This document shows, one piece after another, positions 9,544 through 18,272 of a stretch of 64,000 nucleotides of DNA (position 1 is the stretch's first letter; each line of letters starts with the position of its first letter). A model generated the notes under the pieces. That model saw nothing but the letters and a program-made list of their open reading frames with translations. It was not told where the DNA came from and made no database searches. Made by a program: the position numbers and the translations under genes. The stretch comes from Acinetobacter pecorum (GTDB lineage Bacteria > Pseudomonadota > Gammaproteobacteria > Pseudomonadales > Moraxellaceae). Location: contig NZ_JACSPT010000011.1 of the NCBI RefSeq assembly GCF_014837015.1, forward strand, positions 51,614 to 115,613, written 5' to 3'.

Positions 9544-10137
9544 ATGAATATCATTTATTTGCATGGATTTAAGAGTAATTCGAACTCGATCAAGGGGAGA
9601 TTGCTGCAACACTACTGTGCACAGTATCCAGAGATCCGGGTACATTTACCTGATTTAAACATGCCACCGAATGCTGCCATTGCACATGTGTCCGCGCTGA
9701 TTGAGTCAATGCAAAAGGTCGCATTGCTGGGCAGCAGTCTCGGGGGATTTTATGCGACACATCTGGTCGCACAGCATGCTGTGCCTGCTGTACTGATCAA
9801 TCCGGCAATGCGACCATGGCAACTGTTTCGTGAACTGTTTGATGAGCAGTTACCTTATCAGGTACATCCAAACTGGTGTCTGGATGAGGCAGATCTGACA
9901 CAACTGCAACAATTGGCCCTGCCGGTTGCACAAGATGCAGACAAAATACTGGTTCTGCTGCAACAAGGTGATGAAGTTTTGGATTATCGTGAAGCACATC
10001 GTTATTATAGTGCTGCGCATCCCCCGGCTATGCTGATGACTGAAGCGCATGGCAGTCACGGGATGGATGATTTTGCGGAAAAAATTCCGTTCGTCTTACA
10101 GTTTTTATTGGACTGCATAAAAAAGGAAACCGAATAA
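9544..10137 (+). CDS. yqiA: YqiA/YcfP-family alpha/beta-hydrolase
   Basis: A 198-residue esterase-like protein. It begins with the family signature IIYLHGFKSN and has the nucleophile motif GSSLGG (Ser about residue 65). NPAMRPWQ follows as in YqiA/UPF0227 proteins, and the catalytic His lies in HGSHGMDDF. The ATG at 9544 is preferred over the adjoining TTG at 9541. It ends one base before parE, as in enterobacteria where yqiA precedes parE, so the two are translated from one mRNA. Confidence 0.88.
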   Translation: MNIIYLHGFKSNSNSIKGRLLQHYCAQYPEIRVHLPDLNMPPNAAIAHVSALIESMQKVALLGSSLGGFYATHLVAQHAVPAVLINPAMRPWQLFRELFDEQLPYQVHPNWCLDEADLTQLQQLALPVAQDADKILVLLQQGDEVLDYREAHRYYSAAHPPAMLMTEAHGSHGMDDFAEKIPFVLQFLLDCIKKETE

Positions 10138-10138
10138 C

Positions 10139-12019
10139 GTGTCTCAATATACGGCTCAATCTCTCGAAGTTCTGTCTGGTCTGGACCCGGTCCGTCGTCG
10201 TCCGGGCATGTATACCGATACTTCTCGTCCCAACCATTTGGCCCAGGAAGTGATTGATAATGCTGTCGATGAGGCACTGGCAGGGCATGCCAATAAAATT
10301 ACCGTCACGGTCTATAAAGATGGTTCTTTGTCAGTCGAAGACAATGGCCGTGGTATGCCGGTAGATATACACCCGGAATATGGCCAGAGCGGTATTGAAA
10401 TCATCATGACCAAACTGCATGCCGGCGGCAAGTTCAGTACCGATAACTACCAGTTTTCCGGTGGCTTGCATGGCGTCGGGATCTCGGTGGTGAATGCACT
10501 GTCGACCCGTGTTGAAGTTGCGGTACGGCGTCAGGGTAACCTGTATAAAATGGCCTTTGAAAATGGCGAACCGGTTGCACCACTTGAAGTACTGGCAGGT
10601 AAGGCACCAAAACGGGTATCCGGGACAACAGTTCACTTCTGGCCAGAAGCTAAATATTTTGATTCGCCTAAATTTGCCTTAAAAGCGTTAAAACATAATC
10701 TCAAAGCCAAAGCTGTTCTGGCCGCAGGTTTACAGATCAATTATATTGATCAGATCAATGATGAAAAGATCACCTGGCAGTTTGAAAATGGTCTGGTTGA
10801 CTATTTGATGGATGAGTTGGAAGACCGTGAAATTATTCCGGCACCAGCTTTTGTCGCCACAGGTGATGCAGAGCGCGCCAGCGCAGAATTTGCGATTTGC
10901 TGGAATGTTGAAGGTGGTGAAAGTGTTCAGGAATCTTATGTCAACCTGATTCCGACCGCGCAGGGCGGCACCCATGTGAATGGTTTGCGTTCAGGCGTGA
11001 CTGATGCGATGCGCGAGTTCTGTGAACTGCGTAATTTGCTGCCGCGGAATATGAAACTCTCTGCCGAAGACGTCTGGGACGGCGTGAACTATATCCTGTC
11101 ACTGAAATTCCAGGAGCCGCAGTTCTCAGGTCAGACCAAAGAACGTCTGTCGAGCCGTGAAGCAGTAGGGATTGTGCAGAATATTGCCAAAGATGCCTTT
11201 GCATTATGGTTGAACCAGAATTCTGACATTGCCATGCAACTGGCTGAAATGGCCATTTCCAAAGCCGGTCGCCGTCTGAAAGCGGCCAAGAAAGTTGAGC
11301 GTAAGAAGATTGTCGCGGGTCCAACTTTGCCGGGGAAACTGTCGGATTGTGTAGGCCATGATCTAGACCAGTCAGAATTGTTTATTGTGGAAGGGGATTC
11401 TGCGGGCGGTTCGGCCAAGCAGGCGCGTGACAAGAATTTTCAGGCGATCATGCCAATTCGTGGCAAGATTTTAAATACCTGGGAAGTCTCTTCTGATGAA
11501 GTACTGGCATCTCAGGAAGTACACAACATCGCGATTGCCATTGGCGTGGATCCGGGTTCAGATGATCTGTCTGAGCTGCGTTATGGCAAGATCTGTATTC
11601 TGGCCGATGCCGACTCGGATGGTCTGCATATTGCGACCCTGCTTTGCGCCCTGTTTGTGAAGCATTTCCCAACTCTGGTCGAAGAAGGGCATCTGTATGT
11701 CGCCATGCCGCCTTTATTCCGGATTGATGACAACAAAGATGTGCACTACGCTTTGGATGAAGACGAGCTGAACAGCATCCTGAAAAAATGCAAAACCAAG
11801 AATCCGCAAATTACCCGATTTAAGGGTCTGGGCGAGATGAATGCCAGCCAGTTGCGTGAAACTACACTTGATCCGAACACGCGCCGTCTGGTGCAGCTGG
11901 ATCTGGATGATGCGCATTTTACCGCAGGTCTACTGGATAAACTCTTGGCAAAAAAACGTGCCAGTGACCGCAAAGACTGGCTGGAGCAAAAAGGTAATCT
12001 GGCAGATTTGGTGGTTTAA
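10139..12019 (+). CDS. parE: DNA topoisomerase IV subunit B
   Basis: ATPase subunit of topoisomerase IV, which decatenates daughter chromosomes together with ParC (not in this window). The protein is 626 residues and starts with GTG directly after the yqiA stop. It shows the GHKL ATPase motifs DNAVDEAL, DNGRGMPV and GLHGVGIS. The TOPRIM domain has EGDSAGGSA near residue 418 and the acidic DADSDG motif. The length fits ParE rather than the longer GyrB. A rho-independent terminator follows immediately. Confidence 0.96.
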   Translation: MSQYTAQSLEVLSGLDPVRRRPGMYTDTSRPNHLAQEVIDNAVDEALAGHANKITVTVYKDGSLSVEDNGRGMPVDIHPEYGQSGIEIIMTKLHAGGKFSTDNYQFSGGLHGVGISVVNALSTRVEVAVRRQGNLYKMAFENGEPVAPLEVLAGKAPKRVSGTTVHFWPEAKYFDSPKFALKALKHNLKAKAVLAAGLQINYIDQINDEKITWQFENGLVDYLMDELEDREIIPAPAFVATGDAERASAEFAICWNVEGGESVQESYVNLIPTAQGGTHVNGLRSGVTDAMREFCELRNLLPRNMKLSAEDVWDGVNYILSLKFQEPQFSGQTKERLSSREAVGIVQNIAKDAFALWLNQNSDIAMQLAEMAISKAGRRLKAAKKVERKKIVAGPTLPGKLSDCVGHDLDQSELFIVEGDSAGGSAKQARDKNFQAIMPIRGKILNTWEVSSDEVLASQEVHNIAIAIGVDPGSDDLSELRYGKICILADADSDGLHIATLLCALFVKHFPTLVEEGHLYVAMPPLFRIDDNKDVHYALDEDELNSILKKCKTKNPQITRFKGLGEMNASQLRETTLDPNTRRLVQLDLDDAHFTAGLLDKLLAKKRASDRKDWLEQKGNLADLVV

Positions 12020-12039
12020 ACTATCGAATTTGAGCAATC

Positions 12040-12067
12040 AAAAAATCCCGCAAGCGCGGGATTTTTT
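12040..12067 (+). terminator. Terminator of yqiA-parE
   Basis: A stem TCCCGC / GCGGGA flanked by A- and T-runs, with loop AAGC. It closes the yqiA-parE unit. Confidence 0.92.
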
Positions 12068-12377
12068 GTTTTAAAACAGTGCAAAAAATATTCAATGAGC
12101 TGCACTTTTTTTGTACACGCTCTTCCGTTTTAGTTTGATCATATTTTCATTGGTCTTTACCAAAGCTATTTAAGGATGGATTGGGGCTCAGTATTTAAAT
12201 AGACCATGATTTCTTTTCAGTATTACTAAATCTATGATTAATAATACAAATAATGAGGTAGGTTAAAGTAATTTTTTTATTTTTCGAAGTCTTGGCACAG
12301 AAATTGAATCACTCCAAGCAGATGTAAAACAAGACAAGCATGAAACATGCACCATTATAAAGTTTGGAGAAAATCTG
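12068..12377. other. Gene-free stretch upstream of urtA
   Basis: About 310 A/T-rich bases with no ORF. The only notable elements are a possible sigma-54 promoter at 12293-12308 and the urtA ribosome-binding site (TTTGGAGA just before the ATG). Confidence 0.6.
12293..12308 (+). promoter_or_regulatory. Possible sigma-54 promoter of urtABCDE
   Basis: TGGCAC, five bases, then TTGAA. The -24 element is perfect. The -12 element has GA where GC is expected, so the match is imperfect. It lies 70-85 bases before urtA, a suitable place. Nitrogen control of urea uptake by NtrC and RpoN is known in other bacteria. No enhancer site was identified. Confidence 0.4.
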
Positions 12378-13658
12378 ATGTTCCAACGCAATTTATTTTC
12401 AAAAAGTATTTTAGCCGTAACTATGGCAGGGGCTGTTACATTAACAGGATGTTCAAAATCAAATGATGCAGCACCAACAGGTGAGAGTGAGCCAAAAGCA
12501 GCCGCCAGTGGTGACACGATTAAGGTCGGTATCCTGCATTCATTGTCAGGCACGATGGCAATCTCCGAAACATCACTCAAAGATACTGCCTTAATGGCTA
12601 TTAAAGAAATTAATGCCAATGGCGGTGTGCTCGGTAAAAAATTAGAGCCTGTGGTCGTTGATCCTGCATCTGACTGGCCGCTATTTGCAGAGCAAGCACG
12701 GCAGTTGATTACCCAAGACAAAGTTGCGGTGATTTTTGGTGCATGGACATCGGTATCGCGTAAATCTGTTTTGCCCGTTGTTGAAGAACTCAATGGTTTA
12801 TTGTTCTATCCCGTACAGTATGAAGGCCAAGAACAATCAAAAAATATTTTTTATACCGGTGCTGCACCAAACCAACAGGCCATTCCTGCGGTGGAATACT
12901 TGATGAGTGAGGAAGGAGGTAAGGCTGAGCGTTTTGTATTGCTCGGTACGGACTATGTGTACCCACGGACCACCAACCAGATTTTACGTGCTTTCTTAAA
13001 GTCTAAAGGCGTTGCAGATGCCGATATTATGGAAGAATACACTCCATTTGGTCATAGCAACTATCAAACTATTGTGGGCAATGTGAAGAAATTTGCAGCC
13101 GGTAAAAAGACTGCCGTGATCTCCACCATTAATGGTGACTCGAATGTACCGTTCTATCGTGAATTGGGTAATCAGGGCATTAAAGCTTCTGATATTCCAG
13201 TGATGGCGTTCTCGGTGGGTGAAGAAGAACTGCGTGGTATTGATACCAAACCATTGGTGGGACATTTAGCCGCATGGAACTACTTCATGTCAGTGAAAAA
13301 TCCAGGTAATACTGAATTTATGAACAAGATGAAGCAGTATGCGGTGGAATACAAACTGCCAAATGCAGCCAAGTTTGTGACCAATGACCCCATGGAAGCG
13401 ACTTATGTCGGTATCAATATGTGGAAGCAAGCGGTTGAAAAAGCGGGCAGCACAGATGTCGATAAAGTGCGCGAAGCGATGGCAGGTCAGGAATTTAAAG
13501 CACCATCGGGTTATACCCTCAAAATGAATGCAAGCAACCATCACTTACACAAGCCAGTCATGATTGGTCAGATTCGTGGTGATGGTCAGTTTGATGTGGT
13601 CTACAAAACATCTCAAACTATTCAAGCAGAGCCTTGGAGCCCGTACATTCCTAAATAA
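12378..13658 (+). CDS. urtA: Urea ABC transporter, substrate-binding protein
   Basis: Periplasmic ligand-binding component of the urea importer. The 426-residue protein has a lipoprotein-type signal (TLTGC, Cys at about residue 25) and a Ser/Ala/Glu-rich linker. After that comes the type I periplasmic fold beginning IKVGILHSLSGTMAISE, the usual UrtA sequence. The region GAWTSVSRKSVLPVVE and the ending PWSPYIPK are also typical. Closely related proteins bind short-chain amides (FmdD), but the five-gene order urtABCDE favours urea. It is first in the operon, with a stable hairpin directly after it. Confidence 0.93.
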   Translation: MFQRNLFSKSILAVTMAGAVTLTGCSKSNDAAPTGESEPKAAASGDTIKVGILHSLSGTMAISETSLKDTALMAIKEINANGGVLGKKLEPVVVDPASDWPLFAEQARQLITQDKVAVIFGAWTSVSRKSVLPVVEELNGLLFYPVQYEGQEQSKNIFYTGAAPNQQAIPAVEYLMSEEGGKAERFVLLGTDYVYPRTTNQILRAFLKSKGVADADIMEEYTPFGHSNYQTIVGNVKKFAAGKKTAVISTINGDSNVPFYRELGNQGIKASDIPVMAFSVGEEELRGIDTKPLVGHLAAWNYFMSVKNPGNTEFMNKMKQYAVEYKLPNAAKFVTNDPMEATYVGINMWKQAVEKAGSTDVDKVREAMAGQEFKAPSGYTLKMNASNHHLHKPVMIGQIRGDGQFDVVYKTSQTIQAEPWSPYIPK

Positions 13659-13670
13659 GACCTATCTTTT

Positions 13671-13692
13671 GCCTGCTACAGCCGTAGCAGGC
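13671..13692 (+). promoter_or_regulatory. Intercistronic hairpin urtA-urtB
   Basis: A perfect 9-bp stem GCCTGCTAC / GTAGCAGGC with a 4-nt loop. It is not directly followed by a T-run (a weaker one comes 9 bases later). Such hairpins often protect the 3' end of the binding-protein message or partially terminate, giving more UrtA than membrane components. Confidence 0.65.
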
Positions 13693-13752
13693 ATTCCCTG
13701 ATTTTTTTCTTACTCTCCACGGAAAACTTCCAATGGAATAGGGGTGTATATA

Positions 13753-15387
13753 ATGAATATTCGTGTGAATATCGCCACTATTTTTCTGTTTTTTATACAA
13801 ATATTTTGTATGCAAATGGCAACAGCAGAAACCTCTTTACAAGACAATAATTCAACCATAGCGATACAACAACAAGATGCGATTCAGCAATTTGTGCAAG
13901 GTGATTTTGCTCAACGTCGTGCTTTACTCAATCAATGGCCAGGCAGTATTGAACAGTTAGATCAGCTTGCAGAATATGTTGAAAACAACCAGCTTTATAG
14001 CGGTTCTCAAGGACAAACTTATATTTTAGAAGCCGATAATCAGTTGCTCAGTTATCCAAGTTTAGATGTCGTTGCAGATTGGCCAAGTGACCTTGCACAA
14101 GTCACTTTGGTGAATACCTTGCGTAAAGCACTGACCTTTGGTTTGGCACAAAGCAAGTTGAAGTCGGATGATGCCTCTGAGCGTTTAGAAGCGATTGATA
14201 TTTATGAAAGCAATCTTGCAGAACTTGATATAGCACATATCAATGCGCTGTATTTAAAAGAACAAAACAATAAAGTCAAAGCCCGTTTGGCACAGTTGAA
14301 AGCGCGTCTGGATTATCAAAACTCAGATGTGCTCGTCAAAATTCAAGCCGCAAAAATTTTACAAGATTCTAATCGTCCTGATGTCTTGGCGATGATCGAC
14401 AATGAGTTGGCACAGCCGAATATCCATCCTGAACTGAAAGCGGCTTTGCTTGAAGCGAAAAGCAGTATTAAAACCCGTATTCAAGCCAGCGAATGGACAG
14501 GACATTTATTTTCAGGTTTAAGTACCGCCAGTATTTTGTTGCTTGCTGCACTGGGTCTTGCGATTACCTACGGTTTGCTCGGTGTCATCAATATGGCACA
14601 TGGCGAGCTCATTATGATTGGCGCCTATACCACTTATGTGGTGCAAAGCCTGTTTAAAAGCTATTTGGGCAGCTATGTCGATTGGTACTTAATCGCCGCG
14701 ATTCCTGCGGCATTCTTGGTAAGTGGGCTGATCGGCATGTTGATTGAACGTACCGTGATTCGTCCACTCTATGGTCGCCAGTTGGAAACCTTGCTTGCCA
14801 CTTTTGGTGTCAGTCTCATTCTGATGCAATTGGTACGGATGACTTTTGGTGCACAAAATGTTGAAGTATCGAACATTTCATGGCTGTCGGGCGGGATCTC
14901 TATCACGCCTAGCTTAATGCTGCCCTATAACCGTATTGCGATTATTGTCTTTACCATTGCAGTGCTTTTACTGTTGGTTTACCTACTGAATAAAACCCGT
15001 TTTGGTCTATTCGTTCGTGCGGTGACACAAAACCGTCAAATGGCGCGAGCAGTCGGTATTCGTTCTAGTCGTATCGATATGATGGCCTTTGGTTTAGGTT
15101 CAGGTCTTGCAGGACTAGCCGGATGTGCTTTGGCACAAGTCGGTAACGTCGGGCCGGATTTAGGGCAAAACTACATTATTGATGCCTTCTTGGTTGTAGT
15201 TGTCGGTGGTGTAGGTCAGGTGTGGGGTGCAGTCCTTGCAGCGCTTGGTCTAGGTATTAGCGGTACCGCCTTGGAAATTGGCATTGGTGCGGTACTGGCA
15301 AAAATTGTTCTCTTGGTGCTTGTGATTTTGTTTATTCAAAAACGTCCACAAGGTTTGTTTGCCATCAAAGGTCGTTTTGTGGAGTAA
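13753..15387 (+). CDS. urtB: Urea ABC transporter, permease UrtB
   Basis: Inner-membrane permease of the branched-chain amino acid/urea class. It has a signal-like N-terminus and about 230 residues of periplasmic helical region, then a LivH-like membrane domain starting near residue 255. The sequence GLLGVINMAHGELIMIGAY is diagnostic for this permease family. The long N-terminal extension is normal for proteobacterial UrtB. The ATG at 13753 is preferred, with AGGGG a suitable distance upstream. A GTG at 13744 in the same frame would overlap that site. Confidence 0.93.
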   Translation: MNIRVNIATIFLFFIQIFCMQMATAETSLQDNNSTIAIQQQDAIQQFVQGDFAQRRALLNQWPGSIEQLDQLAEYVENNQLYSGSQGQTYILEADNQLLSYPSLDVVADWPSDLAQVTLVNTLRKALTFGLAQSKLKSDDASERLEAIDIYESNLAELDIAHINALYLKEQNNKVKARLAQLKARLDYQNSDVLVKIQAAKILQDSNRPDVLAMIDNELAQPNIHPELKAALLEAKSSIKTRIQASEWTGHLFSGLSTASILLLAALGLAITYGLLGVINMAHGELIMIGAYTTYVVQSLFKSYLGSYVDWYLIAAIPAAFLVSGLIGMLIERTVIRPLYGRQLETLLATFGVSLILMQLVRMTFGAQNVEVSNISWLSGGISITPSLMLPYNRIAIIVFTIAVLLLLVYLLNKTRFGLFVRAVTQNRQMARAVGIRSSRIDMMAFGLGSGLAGLAGCALAQVGNVGPDLGQNYIIDAFLVVVVGGVGQVWGAVLAALGLGISGTALEIGIGAVLAKIVLLVLVILFIQKRPQGLFAIKGRFVE

Positions 15388-15391
15388 GCAC

Positions 15392-16465
15392 ATGAAGATT
15401 AAACAATTATTATCCGACAAACCACATAGCGGGATTGCCATAGCCGTGTGCTTTGCCATCTTATTGGCATTGCCATGGCTACATTTATTACCTGCCGATT
15501 CAACCCTGCATTTATCTGCTTATTGGGTTACCTTGATTGGCAAAATCATGTGCTTGGCCTTGGTCGCTTTGGCACTGGATTTAGTCTGGGGCTATGCCGG
15601 CATTTTAAGTTTGGGGCATGGTTTGTACTTTGCCCTTGGCGGTTATGCCTTTGGGATGTACCTGATGCGCCAGTCTGCAGGGGATGGCATTCCTGACTTT
15701 ATGCGCTTCCTCAGTTGGACGGAAGTGCCATGGTTTTGGGTGGGTACGGAGTACTTTCTTTGGTCGCTCGCACTTGTAGTGTTAGTGCCGGGCATCATTG
15801 CCTTTATTTTTGGTTTCTTTGCTTTCCGCTCGAAAATTAAAGGCGTGTATTTCTCGATTATTACCCAAGCCATGACTTTTGCAGCAGCATTACTGTTCTT
15901 CCGTAATGAAACCGGTTTTGGGGGTAACAACGGCTTTACCGGTTTTAAAACTATTTTAGGTATGGACATTACCTCGGCATCGATGCGGGCAAGTTTGTGC
16001 TTTATCACGGCATTGGTGTTGTTGCTGTGCTTTATCGGCTTACGTCATTTGATGAATAAACCTTATGGTCGTGTACTCGGTGCCATTCGTGACAGCGAAA
16101 ACCGTCTGCAATATTTGGGCTACCGCACGCTTTGGTACAAGCTCTCGGCATGGGTGCTGTCTGCGGTGATTGCAGGGATTGCAGGGGCGCTGTATGTGCC
16201 ACAAGCCGGCATTATTAATCCAGGTGAAATGAACCCGGTGAACTCGATTGAAATGGCGGTTTGGGTGGCAGCGGGTGGACGTGGCACACTGATTGGTCCA
16301 TTGATTGGTGCAGGTGTCATTAACGGGGTAAAAACCTATTTCACCTCGGCTTATCCTGAAGCATGGTTACTCATTTTGGGTGCGCTATTTATTGTGGTCA
16401 CCATTTTCTTACCGAAAGGCATTATTGGTCTGTTTGACCGTTTTAAAAAGGAGCGTAGCGAATGA
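15392..16465 (+). CDS. urtC: Urea ABC transporter, permease UrtC
   Basis: LivM-like permease partner of UrtB, about 357 residues. It has many hydrophobic segments and the family sequences WGYAGILSLGHGLYFALGGY and GGNNGFTGF. The start at 15392 lies 4 bases after the urtB stop. An upstream in-frame start at 15359 would lie inside urtB. The stop overlaps the urtD start by four bases (ATGA), which shows translational coupling. Confidence 0.93.
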   Translation: MKIKQLLSDKPHSGIAIAVCFAILLALPWLHLLPADSTLHLSAYWVTLIGKIMCLALVALALDLVWGYAGILSLGHGLYFALGGYAFGMYLMRQSAGDGIPDFMRFLSWTEVPWFWVGTEYFLWSLALVVLVPGIIAFIFGFFAFRSKIKGVYFSIITQAMTFAAALLFFRNETGFGGNNGFTGFKTILGMDITSASMRASLCFITALVLLLCFIGLRHLMNKPYGRVLGAIRDSENRLQYLGYRTLWYKLSAWVLSAVIAGIAGALYVPQAGIINPGEMNPVNSIEMAVWVAAGGRGTLIGPLIGAGVINGVKTYFTSAYPEAWLLILGALFIVVTIFLPKGIIGLFDRFKKERSE

Positions 16466-17280
16466 GCGAGATCCTACAACCTCATGGTGGTCATGCTTCT
16501 GAAGGCTATGGTCGTCCAAGAGAACAAGGCGCAGACTTTACTCACGGCATTGCGTTATATCTGGAAAAAGTTAGTGTATGGTTTGATGCCTTTCGTGCCC
16601 TAAATGATTTGTCGTTGTATATCGAAGAGGGTGAATTGCGCTGCATCATCGGGCCGAACGGGGCAGGGAAAACCACCCTCATGGACGTGATTACCGGCAA
16701 AACCCGACCAACCGAAGGCAGCGCTTTTTTTGGGCAAAACTATGATTTGTCGAAAATGAGCACCGAAGAAATTGCCGAAGCTGGTATTGGGCGCAAGTTT
16801 CAAAAACCAACAGTGTTTGAAAATTTCACAGTGATGGAAAATCTGCTGCTGGCTGCACCCAAAGACAAGCGGGTGAAAAAGAGTTTCTTTAGCAAGCTCG
16901 ATCCTGATGCACAAAATGCTTTAGATGAGTCCTTAACGCAAATTCGTCTGCAAGAATTTATTAATAAACCTGCTGGCTTACTGTCACATGGTCAAAAGCA
17001 ATGGTTAGAAATCGGCATGTTGCTGATGCAACGTCCAAAACTGATTTTACTGGATGAACCTGTAGCAGGCATGACCGATGCAGAAACTGAACGCACGGCG
17101 GAGCTGTGTTTAGAACTCAAGAAAAATCACACCCTAGTCGTGGTCGAGCATGACATGAGCTTCATTGATACCATTAGTGAAAAAGTCACCGTGTTGGCAC
17201 AAGGCGCAATTTTAGTAGAAGGCACATTGGCAGAAGTACAAACCAATGAAGATGTCATTGAAAAGTATTTAGGACGTTAA
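16462..17280 (+). CDS. urtD: Urea ABC transporter, ATP-binding protein UrtD
   Basis: Cytoplasmic ATPase, LivG-type, 272 residues. The Walker A motif GPNGAGKTT is at about residues 64-72. The signature region is LLSHGQKQWLEIG, where LSHGQ replaces the common LSGGQ as is usual in UrtD, and Walker B is LILLDEPVAGM. A short N-terminal extension of about 28 residues precedes the ATPase domain. It overlaps urtC by 4 bases and is followed after 10 bases by urtE. Confidence 0.94.
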   Translation: MSEILQPHGGHASEGYGRPREQGADFTHGIALYLEKVSVWFDAFRALNDLSLYIEEGELRCIIGPNGAGKTTLMDVITGKTRPTEGSAFFGQNYDLSKMSTEEIAEAGIGRKFQKPTVFENFTVMENLLLAAPKDKRVKKSFFSKLDPDAQNALDESLTQIRLQEFINKPAGLLSHGQKQWLEIGMLLMQRPKLILLDEPVAGMTDAETERTAELCLELKKNHTLVVVEHDMSFIDTISEKVTVLAQGAILVEGTLAEVQTNEDVIEKYLGR

Positions 17281-17290
17281 GGAGACCGCG

Positions 17291-17989
17291 ATGTTAGAAG
17301 TCAAAGACGTCAATCAATTTTATGGTGGCAGTCATATTTTACGTGATGTGTCGTTGGCTGCACCTGTGGGTGAATGTTCGGTGGTACTTGGACGCAATGG
17401 TGTGGGGAAAACCACGCTCCTTAAATGCCTGATGGGTATTTTACCGATTAAATCCGGACAGATTTTGCTGGATGGTAAAGACATATCCAGGCTCAGTCCT
17501 GAACAGCGTGTACGTGAAGGTTTGGCTTATGTGCCACAAGGTCGAGATATTTTTTCAACGCTGACGGTGGAGGAAAATATTCTGATTGGCATGGCGAAAT
17601 TTAAAGGAGCAAAGACACGTAAAGTGCCTGAGCATTTGTATGAAATTTTCCCTATCTTGGAGGAAATGAAGCACCGCCGCGGCGGAGATTTGTCCGGTGG
17701 TCAGCAGCAGCAGCTTGCCATTGCACGAGCCCTTGCTTCTGAACCGCGTGTGCTGATTTTGGATGAACCGACTGAAGGTATTCAGCCATCCATTATTAAA
17801 GACATTGGCCGGGTCATTCGTAAACTGGCGGATGGTGGTGAGATGGCGATTGTGCTGGTTGAGCAGTTTTATGACTTTGCTGAAGAACTTGCCGATGGTT
17901 ATACCGTGATGGCACGTGGGCAAGTCGTGGCGCAAGGTGTAGGCAGTGAAATGCCGGAGAAGGGAATTCGGGAGTTGGTGGCGATTTAA
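17291..17989 (+). CDS. urtE: Urea ABC transporter, ATP-binding protein UrtE
   Basis: LivF-type ATPase, 232 residues, completing the transporter. Walker A is GRNGVGKTT at residues 34-42, the ABC signature is LSGGQQQQLAIARAL, and Walker B is VLILDEPTEGIQPS. A good ribosome-binding site (AAGGAGA) precedes it. It is the last gene of the operon. No urease or amidase gene follows, so the urea would be used by enzymes encoded elsewhere. Confidence 0.94.
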   Translation: MLEVKDVNQFYGGSHILRDVSLAAPVGECSVVLGRNGVGKTTLLKCLMGILPIKSGQILLDGKDISRLSPEQRVREGLAYVPQGRDIFSTLTVEENILIGMAKFKGAKTRKVPEHLYEIFPILEEMKHRRGGDLSGGQQQQLAIARALASEPRVLILDEPTEGIQPSIIKDIGRVIRKLADGGEMAIVLVEQFYDFAEELADGYTVMARGQVVAQGVGSEMPEKGIRELVAI

Positions 17990-18000
17990 TGCTTCTGAAG

Positions 18001-18021
18001 CCTCCCTTTTTTAAAGGGAGG
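18001..18021. repeat. CCTCCC/GGGAGG inverted repeat at the urt 3' end
   Basis: CCTCCCTTT-ttt-AAAGGGAGG, followed by GGAGGGATTAAAT and, about 90 bases on, a second AGGGATTAGAT copy at 18112. It can act as a terminator for urtE, but the repeated GGAGGGATTA looks like a short dispersed intergenic element. Confidence 0.5.
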
Positions 18022-18115
18022 TTTGGAGGGATTAAATTTTAAATCTCCTCTTACCAAGCAGAGTTTCTCATCTCCTAAAGAGAGAGGGGAAATCTTCTTT
18101 TAAATAATGGAGGGA

Positions 18116-18205
18116 TTAGATTTCTGTATTTTCATCCCAAAGGAAGTACATGCCAAATTGTCCGGTTCTAAATTCACCGCCTATCGCTTTGCCCGTATCA
18201 GCCAT
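18116..18205 (-). CDS. Possible 29-residue mini-ORF or gene remnant
   Basis: ATG to TAA on the minus strand, preceded by AGGGAAAAT. The predicted peptide starts MADTGKAIGGEF and contains FGMYFLWDE. It has no recognised family. It may be a real small protein or the end of a decayed gene between two repeat elements. A perfect palindrome (ATAATATT-ttg-AATATTAT, 18215-18233) lies just upstream. Confidence 0.25.
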   Translation of the reverse strand: MADTGKAIGGEFRTGQFGMYFLWDENTEI

Positions 18206-18272
18206 ATTTTCCCTATAATATTTTGAATATTATGTTTTTTTATAGGGCAATAAGATATCGCTGAATCGGCAA

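Noticed and set aside
12020..18272. Mobile element around the urt operon
   Set aside because: No transposase, integrase, tRNA gene, target duplication or terminal inverted repeats could be seen. Only the possibility of transfer is kept as a finding.
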